From Rhea pennata (Eukaryota; Chordata; Aves; Rheiformes; Rheidae), in assembly GCF_028389875.1 (NCBI RefSeq), contig NC_084663.1, positions 116,693,301-116,757,300 of the forward strand: DNA of 64,000 bases. The letters are read 5' to 3'. The position numbers and the translations under genes are program-made. Shown here in pieces: positions 1-13,833 of this stretch. Position 1 is the first letter of the stretch, and each line of letters begins with the position of its first letter. A model generated the notes under the pieces. The model was not told the origin of the DNA. It worked only from the letters and a program-made list of their open reading frames with translations, and ran no database searches.

Positions 1-3000
1 GCCCTTGAGTGCAGAGCTGTGCTGCCGGCCCTACGCTATGGGGGATTCAGAGGGGGGGAAAGGGCTGAGGGGGCTCATGGGATGGCTGGGCAGGTGGAGC
101 AGCTCCAAGGACGAGGACACCCAGGTGCCCAGGTGTTCCTCCATCCAGAGTGCCCCAAAACACCCTAGCAGTGCTGGACACCAACGCTTCGTTATTAGTC
201 AACCCCTCTCAAAACAGCCGCAGGACAGTCCAAAGTTAAAGTCAGGCTACTGTGGGGGAACTCCTCCAGGACCTGGCATCCCTGTTCCCCACCACTAAAA
301 TCGGTATTTTCCTACCCCGTAGAAGTGCTAAAGACACCAAAAGAATCACGATCACACGGGTGATTTGCTGCCAAACAGGGAGCTGTTGTCTTCTGGTAAG
401 GGGCACAGGCTGCAGCTCCCCTAGAAGAACCTGCTTGCCCAAACACAGCCTTGCACCGCCTCTGCAGAGCCGCGGGGGCAAACGCGGGCGCACAGCAGCG
501 TGTGCCTGCTCGAACGCCTCTTCAGACTCCGTGACAAAGCCTCGTCGCAAGGCATCAGGGAAAGCAGTTCTTGCTCAAGACAGTAGGTGGAGATTCACTC
601 AGGAGACGCTCCCGTTATTAAATCGTTTATACTTTCATCGTTTGTAGGTTTACGGGAAAACACAGCGCATGCACGGCGATTCGTGCTCCCTCCCGCGTCA
701 GGCCTGTTTCACTGTAACAGGCGCAAAGTGAAAAAGCAAGTGGATTTTGCTGGTTTATCAGTGCAAAAATGAGAAGCAGAAGTAGCGTAGCCAGCGCTGG
801 CTTCGTTTCCAGACTGAAGGCCTGGAACCTAACCGGACCGAAGAGGGTGCTGCAGGTCAGCAGCAGCAGCACCGCAGGCAGAGCACTTCGGGGCTAGCCA
901 CGAAGCGAAGTCTCAGCCCTAAAATCTGTGCAGCTGCCCAGAAGAACAACCGAAGAAGAAAATATTTCCTTGGAGAGCTTGCAGGTTACGTGGTTGGCTC
1001 AGCACGCATGGAAGCAGCCACCGGTTTCAGGGCGGTGGGAATGCCATAAGTGTCTGAAAACAACGCTGCGTCTGAGGGAAGTTGCAAGCGAGTCGTTTTG
1101 GGGCTGGCACCTTTTATCAGGCTTTGCCCGGGTGTGACATTTGCGTGACGCCACAGCTAGGACCGCACAGCTGCTCTCCAGCTCTCTCGCGGGAAGCGCT
1201 GGTGACCAGCAGAGCAGCGCCCGGTGCGGGGATCACGAAGGAGAAGACAACGGAGAAGGCACAGGCAGGGCGCAGGACAAGCAAGGAGGTTTCCCCACGC
1301 CCAGGGGACGGCCCGAAGGCAGTCCGGGAAAGTAAAGCAAAACACGTGTGAGCAAGGGTGAAGGTCTGGAAATAGATATGGAAACCATTCAGCTGGCTTC
1401 AACTGCGTGTTGTGAAGTTTAACATGCAAATGGCTGAAAACATCCTTATTTTTGCAAGATATATGGTTGAACAATGGTAAGTTCAAAAATGGATCAAGGC
1501 AGGATTTCTACCATGGCTTTTCTTCAGCTCACAAAGCTCCCCCAGCTCACCCAACCCTTGCTGAAGTAAATAGGTCCTGCCAGGGAGTTTTGGACAGAGC
1601 CCCACTAAGGCTCTGCTGAGGCAGCAGTGAAATCTATGCTCATCTTCCTCGGAGAATGCACAAGTTTGGGTGCCAGGGGCTGAATTTCAGCTTGGGAGCA
1701 AAAACCAACATGGAGACCCTGCCAACATCTGCCGCACAGGCCTGCTGTGCTTACAGTGTGCCGAAACACAAAACAGCACGCAGCACTTCCCATATCTGTA
1801 TCCAGAAGAGCCCATCTGTTAGTTGGCATCATGCTCTGAATTCAGCAGTCACACATGTATTTGTGGATATATATACGTATGTGACACAATGATTAACATC
1901 TCAACCACCGTGGATGAACACACCGTTCAGTCCCCGTAGCCAGCTGGCGTGCTGAGTATGAATGCCGTAGCTAGGGGTTACCTGAAATTTTTGCTCTTGA
2001 ATAACAGTAAACACAGCAGCACAGAAGAGCACACACAACCCTCTGCCAGCCTGAGGGTGGTCACTCCCAGCCGCCCCAGCGGTCCTCCCACACCGAGCCC
2101 GGAGCAGGGCTAACACCAAGCCTACAGCTTTGTGGCCACCAGAGGTAGGGCCACGTTGCGCCCAGGCATCCTCAAGCTGGCCAAGAGAGTCTAAAGGATG
2201 AGTCTGGCTTTAGGCAGATGCAGAGGTGGGACTCGCATCAGCCCTCCGAGCTCTGCTGACCCACCAACGACAAGGGCCACGGCTCAGCCTCTTGCATTCA
2301 CGGCCCTGGCTGATCTAGGCACTGTGCCAGCCGGCTTTGGCCAGGGCGTTTGGATAGACCCCCGGAAAATCAAGCCCTCAAGAGCGCTCCTTCAGTATTA
2401 GGAGACTGATTTGTGCTCCCATGGCCTCATTTATGGAGGAAAAAATCCAACCCCAACACGTAGTTGGCCCTGTAGCATCGCATCTTACTATGAACCAAGA
2501 AAAAACTACTTTTTCAGTACCGCAGAAAATGGTAGAATTTTTGGTTTCTCATACAGAAAGAGACAATTTCATGAACAGCTCTGTTGACAGCCTGGTTACA
2601 AACTGGCAGGAATCAGATCCCAGGAACACCGAGGCACACAGGGTACCTGGCAAATACACGGCTTGGGAGTCAGTGCAATAGTGAACACCTATTAACAATT
2701 CCTGTTACAGAGTAACTACAGCTACATGGATTTAACTGCATTTCTAGAAGATGGGTAAACACCGACCCAGTGTTATACAGCTCCTCAGACACTTCTGTAC
2801 CAGGCATTTCATTTTTTTTTTTAATAGAGTAACAGTTCTAGGGAAGGTCCTCAAAGAAATTGTGGTAAGTCCTGGTCATCCTCTTCCCAAGATAGTGAAA
2901 GAGCTTGAAAGCTTTGATTGGAGCTCAAGGCCTTCTTCTAGGGTCAATCAGCTGTGAGATAAAAATCCATATAAAAATTTGTTTTGTCCAATGACAAGAG

Positions 3001-6000
3001 AACTGTCCTTTTCCTTTCTGAAATCAGGACACTGAACAACCTGATCTAATTCTGTAGTTGGATCTAATTGAGAACTGCATCCTTCTTTGAGCGTGAGGAA
3101 GGACCAGAGGACCTCAAAAGGTCCTTGCGACCTCAGTCACCTTGTGACTCTATCACTGGCTCTAATCACAATTGAAAGACAGCGATCGGAGCGGCCAGAA
3201 CTGCAGTTTTAAGCCTTTTGATCATGTTGCAAGTTCATTACCTTTCCATCTGTCGTTAGCAAAAACTTTAAAGGACGTTTCTAAAAAAATCCCTCATCAG
3301 GAAAGACGTTCAATGTCCTTTTCTGAACGAGGCAGCAGGGCGTTGTTGGGGCAGGAAGAAACAGCGCTCCAAAACCATGACTGATCACTGCAGTATGGAA
3401 AATTATGGACTGAATCCTTAAACAGCACCAGCTATTGCTCAAACAAGAAACAAAGAACCGGTGGTAGGAAATACCACACCACTCCTGCAGTGACGCCCAC
3501 AGACCCTTAAGCGGTAACATGAATTGCGGTTGTATACTGGAGGGAAGGGGAACCTACAAATAACGTTAACTGCAACATTATAAATACGTAATCTTACTTG
3601 GGCTTTATTACTCAGCCTTTATGGAGAGTTGCTCTCATAAACATAATCCTTGGGACAAAACAATAATTGCCTTTTTTTTTCCCCCTTAAGGAAGTACCAA
3701 ATTTCCTATTTTTGCTATAAACTTCCTCACCCTAAATGCAAAATTGTTTTAGCTGCTGTACAGTACGTACTCACTTCAGCCCACTGCGGGGACAAGCACA
3801 GTCCTTGAAACTGCCCGGCAGGTAGTTTCCTCAGCAGACGCGATACCAGCTCCCAGCACGTGCACAGACGCGCACGCTCAGCGCCTCCAGGCGCTCTGCT
3901 TATGCCGTAGGCCATTTCCACCAGGCAGCATGTGGAGAATACGAGGGAGGACAGGAGAAGCCAGGCTGAAGGTGTGAGATCCTCCTCTTGACGTCCTCCA
4001 CAGCCTCCGAGAGATAGGCCACGAGCTGCATCTTCCTCTGCGACCCCCGCGCCAGAGCATGCAGAGCCAGGAGGTCCCCGGCGGCTGAGAAATGCCGCCT
4101 CTCCTGGCAGGGCCGCGGCAGGGTGTCCTCATCCTTCCCCGGGGCCGGGTGGCAGCGAGCGGCGCCCCCAGGCCACACAGCGCCGGGCTCTCGGCTCCTG
4201 CAGTTATCCGGCCGGAGCAGGAACTGGAGTTGCAGGCGGGCAAGACGCCAGCGTGGCAGAAAGCAGCAGCTCCCCAGCTCCCTGCAGTGCTGGCCCCGCT
4301 CTTCCCTCCGTACCAGCACTCGCATCCCTGCCTGGGCACCTCCGCAGCCCACTGGGGACCCCTTCTCCCCTGACAGGACAGTCTGCGGTCCCTTTTCTTC
4401 ATCAGGAAAACCGACTCGTTGGTGGGGCAGAGAAGCGGGAAACATGGTGGGAAAATAAAGGAAAATAAACACGAAAATGCAACTGGAGTATTTTAAAATG
4501 CACTGCATATATCAGGCTTACCCTGCTGTAAAACTTTCCACTACAGGAGCCAAATCCAATTCCCTAGTTGATTTTGTCCATTACCCTCGTGCAGTAGAAT
4601 CAAACAAGAAAACATGTTTGCAAAAAACAGAACAGCTCACTGGCGGGGTGTGTCGGGGGGTAGACGCTGTGTGAAACCATTTCTGAAGGCAGAGCAGAGC
4701 TCTGCTGGGCAGCATCCGCCCCCACCTTCAGGCGTACTGGCAGACTGTAGTTGCATTGCCAACCCTATATAAATTCCCATTAATCAGAATGGGGACACAG
4801 CCACAAAATAAACATCTCTGAAAGTTCCCTTGTATGTGTCCTTTGATAGGAAACTCATTTTCCCCTCCAGAAGGACAAGTCAGTTATCAAACTTCCAGGA
4901 ATAAACAGCTTAGAAGATAAAGTGCTTTGACAAATTAGCAAACCTAAGTGAAAGCGTTCATATCTCCCAATTCTCAACGTCTTTAAAGTAGATATTTAAA
5001 TATCTGTAGGCTTGTGCTTTGTTCTAGCCCCCTTTCATCTTTTTCCAGAAAAGTTCGTTCATTTTCAGTCGAAACAAACGAATCCAGCAGATTGACAGCT
5101 GCCCCTGCTGCTGTGAGAACATTGATGCTCCGGATTTTTTTCCTCAGCTAGCACTGTTAATCAGGGCTAGGAGTTTTTTTGTCTGTTAGTTATTTCTTAT
5201 GGTCACTTTTTCTTCATTTTAAACAGGATGTGACAAAATTACAAGCATCATAATCACAGGCTCCTATAATTCTAATGCCCCCCTCATACTCTTTTATAAA
5301 ACGGCAATTAAAAGCATCCTTTCCACTGAAAGGTCAACTCTCAGCAAGCCTTGGAAATATAATAAAATTTCTCTGACTCCTTTGATAAATATGCCTGGCT
5401 GCACAGAAAACTCTGGTGGAAGCGCCCAGTAGTAACATATTATAGCTTTGTCACAGCAAACTAGTTGCTTGCAGTTGTAGATGTGCAATTGAATTTAAAT
5501 TGCAAAATGCAAGCAGTATAGATACTTTACTGTATGTTATTTTCATTTTGTCTCCTCTGCTATTGAATACTTTTCATAGCATCAAGGACATTAAATCAAA
5601 TGGCTAAAAGCCAACAATGACTTCAGTTATTTACAGGCCTGCAAGCCCACAGAAAAAGCTCTTCAGAATAATATTAATTTAAGATGAAAGCTCTATTTGT
5701 AAGATGGACTCAGTTTGATACTTTCAAGCATTCATTATAACTGATCCAAAACATCTGGGATACTTCCTGCCAAGGATACTAATCTCCATGCAGTTATGAC
5801 AAAGTAACTAAAGAAAGTTACTTTCAAGCTAAGAGAAGCAGGCAGATAAGCACCCGCTCTAGGAATGTATTCTCCAGTGCATAAATGCTAATAAATAACT
5901 ACCACTAGGAAAGGTCGTGGCGTAACCCTAGACCCCCAAGTGGGATCTCCAGAGCCAGAGGTTACGGAGCGGTCTGTCTCCTGGGAACCGTGCTGTCAGG

Positions 6001-7896
6001 TTGACAGGATGGTCCCGGCGGGTGCGAAGAGCAGCCTGTGGCACCAGGTGCTGCGTCGCTGCCAAGCATCAGCTCCCGAAGCCAGGCGAAAGACATGGGT
6101 GGTGGGACAAAAGCCAAAATATGGCACTGCTGGCTGTCCTCAGCCTGTTTTGTATACAAGAAAAGATGAGATTTTGGGGAGGGGAAGTGTTGTCACAAGG
6201 AGTATAGGGAACAAAAGTGATCCTTGGAGGAAATGAGTTTAGGAACCTCCGCATCATAACTCCCCATTGGATACAGAATATGCCAGACTTCTAAACAACT
6301 TACTTTAAAAAATTATAAACAGGGCCACATTTTTTTGTGCCTGACAAAACCACATAAGTAGTCTAAAATATTGTTAGAAAAGGAGGAAAAACAAATTTGC
6401 CACAACTCTAAATTATTAATCGATAAATACAGTCATTTGATTTTTAAAGTATACACACACATACACACACACATAAACATTACCCAAACAACAATAAAAA
6501 ACACTCTCAAGGCAGAATGGTTTTTGGAGTTTGGGCTCCATACAATTTTCACACACATGTGAAACCAACTAAAGAGGGAATCACAATTTAGAGAGAAAGA
6601 GGAGGAAGAAGATTTTACATCTACAGAAGCTCCTTTAGAAGTCACAACAACTTCTAAACAACAGCAACACAGCAGCTCTGGCAACCTAAGCCTCTGATAA
6701 CTGGTAGGACTGATCATGTGCTGGAGCTAGGTTGCCTAATGGCCTTTAGAATAAATCTGTGACACTCATAATTTTATCATGATTTCTGGAACTGCTGCCA
6801 ATTGTAGTTACAGATCAAGAGCATTCATCATACCACTGTGGGCTGCAATGCCAGCAAAATCAAGAAATTATGTTATTTCTAGCTTTCTGGCTCCCTTGCT
6901 GCCCCAGGGTAACTGCTGTGTGAACGAAGACACCACTTTGGCTGCTGACTACAACTGCCCTTAGCAGAGTATGGGTTCACCTCTTCAAGACACACAGCTT
7001 ATTCTCATGCACAATTCTCAAGGCGCCTTGCCTTTCCACTGTGCTACTACTGCTGACCACACACACCTACCTCCCCAAAGAAGCATCTCCTTTAAGGACA
7101 TGGAAGTGGAAACATATAAAGCTTAGGGAAGTTGTTTTTAAGATATTAATTTTCCACCAGAATTCACTCTCAGGCATAAAGTATCCCAAACCAGAATCCT
7201 CTCTTCAAAAAGTAAGACAATACTTGCTTCAAGTCTATTTGAATTTCCTTTGTTAGTCTTGAATATAGAATTGATTGATGATGCATTAAAAAACTGTTAG
7301 TAGAATCTTAAACATCAAACTTATATTGAAAACAGCATATACTGGAAACATGGTGTAATAAATTAGATAGTTTTTCCCATTTAAAAATGCCAATTAATTA
7401 TAAACAAAATATCTCTAATCCAATTATAATCTTAAAGTACTTTAAAGATCTTGCCCTATTAAGCTTGTTTTCATTGTATCCAATCCATTTGCAAGTGATG
7501 CTTATTTTTGTAAACAGATTTCTGTCAATCTCTATATAAAAGCACAATGACTAATAGCTTGTTCAACTAAATGAGCTTAGTAGGTTGGCTTGCAATGTCA
7601 AAGGAAACTAAAATCAAAGAATAAAAGTATTCTAGAAAAATTTTTATCAAATTTTTCCCAGTATTTTCACAAAATACTTCATTAAACAATTGTTAAAAGA
7701 GTTTAATTCATTTAAAAATGATGGCTTGAAATCAGCTATATTAAAATACAAACAATGGAATTTGCACTGGATTAGCCTGGGAAAATTGATTCTTATGAAA
7801 AACATTAAATTCAACAGACCACACTGTCTGAAAGAAATACAAGAGCCAAGAAAGCAAAAAGACCACTCAGAACAGTATTCAACATTCTAGTGCCTA
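1..7896. other. Intergenic region without a recognised gene
   Basis: I see no exon series or protein family that I recognise. Positions 1-4700 are clearly GC-richer than the rest of the window and contain many chance open frames on both strands; 4700-7896 is AT-rich. A (CA)n-type tract lies at 6451-6475. In mammals the neighbour past CFAP298 includes EVA1C, transcribed toward it, but I could not find its conserved transmembrane exon here. Candidate signals (an open frame near 3990-4110 on the minus strand and a plus-strand poly(A)-like signal at 4807-4812) are listed as findings. Confidence 0.6.
6451..6475. repeat. (CA)n-like microsatellite
   Basis: Interrupted ACAC repeat in AT-rich intergenic DNA. 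Confidence 0.8.
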
Positions 7897-7902
7897 TTTA
7901 TT
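7897..7902 (-). terminator. CFAP298: CFAP298 poly(A) signal (AATAAA)
   Basis: AATAAA on the minus strand about 290 nt after the CFAP298 stop codon, followed within 40 nt by GT-rich sequence, as expected of a cleavage site. It is the first canonical signal after the stop, giving a short 3' UTR of about 300 nt at 7880-8191. Confidence 0.7.
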
Positions 7903-8191
7903 AGATATATTAGTTAGGAAATAGTTTAATATTTCAAAAATTACAAGTTTCTAATAAAAATAAGAACTCTATAACAAGGTTGATTCCTTTTTTTTGCAGA
8001 GTCTAGTGCTGCTACAGTTACATAAAAGTGCAAACACTTATTGAAAAACTTAGGCTGAAACAGATGTCCACTAGGGAAGTAACAATCCCAGCCTTTGTCA
8101 GAAGAGTCTACTGCACACTAACACAACTCCTCTTTGCAAATAAGTGTATCAATCAAACAGCTTAAAGATGCAAAAAGGTATTTGCAGAGCT

Positions 8192-8302
8192 TCATCTTGG
8201 CCCCCATTTGATGTCTTTTACACCATGAAACTGTCTTTTCAAAGCATGGCTATCTGCCCACTCAGCATTTAGAAATGAGTCGTCATCATCCTCTTCTAGC
8301 TT
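8192..8302 (-). CDS. CFAP298: CFAP298 coding exon 7 (terminal)
   Basis: 111 nt including the TGA at 8192-8194. It opens with KLEEDDDD, ends [12 protein letters not shown], and has acceptor TTTGCAG|AAG. Confidence 0.95.
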   Translation of the reverse strand, partial: KLEEDDDDSFLNAEWADSHALKRQFHGVKDIKWGPR

Positions 8303-11300
8303 CTGCAAACAGAACCAATAGGTGAAGAAGTCAGTGATCAATGTAACCTGCACTTCACGTCTGTGAAAGCAAGCCATATCACGCGCACAGTAAAAAGGCA
8401 CTGTTACCTTAAGTTCCTCCTGCTTCTTGTAGTAATACAGCATCATCTGTTTTTGCTCTTCATGACTAATCACAGGTTCGCGTCCTGGAGCTCCTTGCCC
8501 CTTCTGAAAGAGAAACAGTAAATTTCATTTGTGATAGCATTTGCAACACAAGGAAAAATATGAGAAGCTGCTACACAAAGACAACAAAATCTTCTTCAGA
8601 CAATAAGACTTCTCAACAAGGTCCTTCAGGACAAGAAAATCAATGGTAAGAAACCTCTGCCACATTAAGGTGAGAGTTATTCTTTCATCTTAGCGTCTCA
8701 ATCATTCTGTTAGTTTTGTGAACATCAATAGGAGCAGCAGATAGGATTACTGAGCCTGTTTTACTTAAACTTCCACTCTGAAAGACATTGCAAATCTCTC
8801 ACCTTTATGGCCTTTACAGCTGTCTCAGGATGAGCTCATCCATCTTTAGATTCTCTGCTAATACGTACACTAGATGGCATAAGGCTTTGTAAAGCCAGAA
8901 AGGAGGACAGTCACAAAACAGTATAGCTACTATAAATAAAGGAACTTTTTTTTTTCCCAAGGCAACTATCCTCATGGAAGAAATGATGCATACAGCAGAA
9001 AATAGCTGATGACAGCTATTGTCAACAATGGCAAAGAGAACAGTTTAAATGGGGACGATGAATCCTTTCTGGAACAAAAAAGATCTGAGGTGGTCTAAAT
9101 TAGCTCTCCAACTCAAGAATGCAGGCATCCATCATCAGATAAGAAGAGGCAGAGAAACACTGTACTACTTTGCATTCTCTGAAGGGGACCATAAACTAAT
9201 TAATCTGTAAGACAACTTTCCAGGGAGCCTATACCTCAATGGCTGTTGTGTAGTCACACAAGTTTTCAGTCACCCTGGTATGAAAGAGAAAACAGTTTTG
9301 CTCTGATAAATGACAACACATAAGCCTCTTGATTTAGCTTAAAGGAATTCTATTGCAGACACTTGCAGATAATAAGACCTGTTGTGGCCATTAATGCTTG
9401 CGGTAGCAGAGCAGCTCTTGCTGACATGGAAGTGAAACGCAGCTCTAGAGTATGAGCTATGGATAAGTACTCTCTGAGGCATCTGACACTCACAAATGCA
9501 CATCTTGAATGTGATTATGTGTATAAGAGAAGAGTGAACATGTGGAAACACTTTCTGACAATGCTCTAGAAGTGAGTTAAAAAACATTCTTCCCTTCATC
9601 ATGAGGTCACCGCATACGGCATTCTCACTAGAGCTGATCAGAAGAACTGCACAGTTACTACAACATCACCTTACCCAAGAAATAACAATCAATTGTAATA
9701 ATTTAGTATGTAACTCCGACACTGCAAAAATATGGATCACTGTTGCATCAGATGCCAGTGTATGCTTAATGTCTGGCTTTTGCTAAAGCATCAGAGACCT
9801 ATAAGCTGAGAAGTACAAAGAGGTCTTTGCAGCATTTTTGCTCATTACTAGGGAGGATGGCTCAGGCCTGTATTCACAGTTCATACAGAGGTCTCATCTG
9901 TTTCGCCACCTTTGATGACTGGACAGCTGGTAAATTTGGGTGCAGCCAAGAGGACAACTGGGTGGCACAGCCCAAGCAGTTTATTTTCCCTTCTTGCTCT
10001 GAGGGAGCTCCCACTGAACTCTTTCACAATATGTATCCTCTTGAAGATACATGTCCATGCTTCAAAGGCAAATGAGACAGCTTAAGGACACGCCATCAGG
10101 AAGACTCAGTACATCACAGGCAGGAAATCACTGATATACAGGCACTTTCTTTCAAAAAAAAAGAACAGACAATAAAGGGGGGTAGAATCCACACTTCATA
10201 CACACAAAGCATTAAAATTGATTTCTAAAGGCCAAGGTAGAGGAAAAAAACAAACATTTGCAAAGGCAGTTAGAAAAACAGCATAGATTGAACAAATGGG
10301 TCTGTTCAGTAGCTGTGGATACTGAGAAGCAACTGAGAGCTCATCAAGGTTTTGACTGGTTATATTTAGTGCATTTTTAAATCTTCATCAGATGTCTTTG
10401 CTGTACTTTACAAAAGTACTATGGAGTAAGTAGTGACAATTACCATATTTAACTGATGGACAAAGGAATTAATAACAATACTTAAAATAGGTGTACAGTT
10501 TTAAGACACTCAAGCTGCAACTAATCTAATTCATTTTATACATCTACTGGCAATTCTCTTCCCTGCAGAATTAGATAGCCGAGGATGAATAACATGTAAA
10601 GAAAACTTCCAGCAATACTTACTTTCTGTATCTTGACAATGATCGTTGTTTTCTCATTTTTGCCTACATAGTCAGAGAGCAGTTTCGTTTCTTTCAATTC
10701 CTTTGCTGCCCACCATAATTGTGCTTCTGATTCTTTTATAACTTCAAGTCCAGCCTGTGACAAACAAATGCACAAGAGAGAAGAAATGTTTATGTTAAAG
10801 GGAAAAAAAGGGGGGAAAAAAAGAAAAACTTTATGGGAAAATCCTTCTGGAATGGCAATGTGATTCATCTGCTTTTATGCTCTACTTTGCTACACCTTTC
10901 TCCTCATATCAAACTACAGCAATTTGGTTCCCTTGTTAAAATCTTCCATTTGATTTTGATGCAACAGAAACTCTGGGCAATGAATTCTCAAAGCTGCCAT
11001 TACAAAGAAAATAGAAGCTATTTACAATGGGTCCCAGATTTACCTGAACTCAAATTTTGTATGGGACTTTGGAAACAAACTTCAATCATCTCAATTTTGT
11101 GACACTACTCATGCCTTTTTTAAAAAAATCTATCGAAGATATTAAACAAAATTAGACATACACAGGAAAACAAGTAACCTGAACTGCTAAAACGGAGAAC
11201 ATAAATTTAGCATAAATTTAACCTAGACACCACATATAATCCAAATATACATGAGTTCCTGACAAGTCCTCTTTATCTTCAAACTCCATCCTAATTGGAT

Positions 11301-13767
11301 CATGTGGAGGCAATCCCATTGGATAGACAATCATCACGGCCCCTCGGAGCTGGTCCAACGCATCTTTCACCATCTCCATATTGACACACACATTGGCCTG
11401 AACTTGTTTCTGAAACACAAGCAGAGACTGTTGCTAAATTTAAAAGAATGTGAAGAAAGAGTTTGCTTTGTAGTCTGTTCAAAAGTTCATCAGTGAGATA
11501 TTTGAGCAAAGCTAACTGGCAGCATAAAAATATTGTGAGTGAAAATTTTCTCCTTTGAATATTGATTTCTGATTTCATCAAAACACCTTCCATCCACCCA
11601 CCCACCCACAATTTAAGTTGCTTACACTGGCAAAAAGGAGAGATCTCAAATATCCATTATATGGTATTGGAAGCACTTAATAACAAACGTCTGAGGAAAA
11701 CAGGCATTCAAACAAGTACACATATGACTGTGGAAACTGGATGGGGAATCTTTTGTTGCAAGTACTTGTTATTCACGAACAGGATAAAAACAGTCAAATT
11801 CAAGTGAGGGCTACAGAAGAGGCCTCAGATCTGAGACTTAAGTGAAAAACAGAGTACACATGAGCAAAAGAGTAAATCATGGCTCACGTAGAGATCTTTA
11901 ACATCAAATACACTTGAAATCATTCCAAACCATACTGTAACAGATAGAGAAAAAACAAGACAGAGCTGGAAGAGGATTATTAAAAATTATTTGCTTATGG
12001 ATTTAATAATTCTAATATTTTAATAGCAAGGTTTATAAAAGAGAAAGGACTAAGAGAATGACGCCTCCTTGTGGACATTATTAAACCAGTTAACTGGCAA
12101 GTATGATAGGTTTCTAAACTTCAGAGGACCCACTTTTTTCCTAATATACAGGCATTTCTCCATTTTCATCACTGTAAAAATGAAACCTTGGCTTTGAAAA
12201 CTAATCCACCCTCAAAGCGTGCTGATCATATTTCTAGGCATTTACTTAAATATGTGTGGCAATCAACAACAGTAACACTTGTCTAGCTCTCACACAACAG
12301 GACTTGCCAAAGCCAATTCACAACCTATCTTTTAATTTCATTCACCAGTGAGCTGCAGCAATTTCTGGCGTGAAAAGGCATGCAGTGTAGCAATTTTGTA
12401 GAGTAAATGACAGCATGGTATATAGTTGTAAGCTTCAACCAGACAAGCCTGCAAAGTGAAGACCAAATCTGCAGGATATTTCTTCCTGAATAAATAAAAC
12501 TATATACTATTAACTTCTCTATTTTTAGAAAAAGAGTTGGTCAGTTACAATCCAACTTGAAAAGAAAAGTCTATCTGGAGAAAATCTTTCAAGTCCAAAG
12601 GACGTAATCTGAAACATCTCTCATTTTATGCATATTTTGCTGCAATTCAGAACAGTTTGATTGAAATCTTACAAAAAATTTAGAAAAAGTGTGCTGCAGC
12701 TCAGCACACTGGAAGCACTGTTAGGTGACAGGGCAGTTTCTCCGCTTGCCTCCAACAGAACCGCAAGGCTTTTGGGGACCCAAGCTGATCACTCCAAATG
12801 ACTGATACAATACTGGTATCAGCAATGAAACTGTCAAGAAGATCAATTTAACTGCACAGGTAACAGTAAAAATCTGTAATTTTATCTATTTGTATACCTA
12901 GTTCAAAGCTGCTTTAAAATTCCACAAATACAATTTCTCAGATTCCCTATAGGCATGGGAGGAAAAGATTACTTACAAAGATTTACAGGAAAAAACAAAT
13001 TTATAATAAATATTTCATTTTTGCTTCAAATTCATGTGAAAGCTGAGACTCAATACAGAGTATCTGAATATTTGATAAAAGTAATGTTCAATAGTTTAGA
13101 AAAGTAATGTTCAATAGTTTAGACCACAGTCCCACCAGGGCATCCCCTCATGCTTATCTTAAGGCACACAAAGTCATTGAGACTCAGCAGGCATCTATCC
13201 AAGTGCTTATAAGGCCACAGCCCAATCTAAGAGATTAGAACACATTCTTCAATTAATTACACATAAAACTCAAAAGACTATGTTAATGAGCAAAAGGCTT
13301 TTGATTCCAGGAATATCATAGAATGTAGTTAATTTTTCACTAGAAAACCTGACAAGCATTCACTTAAAAAAATGCATCAATAGCAAATTAAGAATGTGTG
13401 GATAAAATTAAATGCAATTTAATCATTTAGTCTAGGCTGCCAGCATTCGCTTGGAATTTAATACCTGATTCTTTAACTTGTTGAACCAGCTTGCCAAAAG
13501 CCATTAAGAAAATGATTAACAGAATTGTCACACTTTTTATTAGACTATTTACATCACTTTGTGACATTATTCAAAACTGTTACCCTTGGCACTGAAGAGG
13601 TATTTTTTCTTAAGCAGCCTAACTACAAAGCATCCACTTAAAAAGTTGCACATACCACAGGTTGCTTCAGAAAACTTACCTTAGAGATTAATGCCTTAGC
13701 TTCCTCTGTCGTCTTTCTTATAACTTGCTGCATTTTTTCATTTGGAGCTTAAAAAAAAAAAAAAAAC

Positions 13768-13833
<66 letters not shown>

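Noticed and set aside
1-8191. EVA1C or TCP10L exons expected from mammalian gene order
   Set aside because: None of their conserved segments that I know could be found in any frame; they may lie outside the window or be absent.
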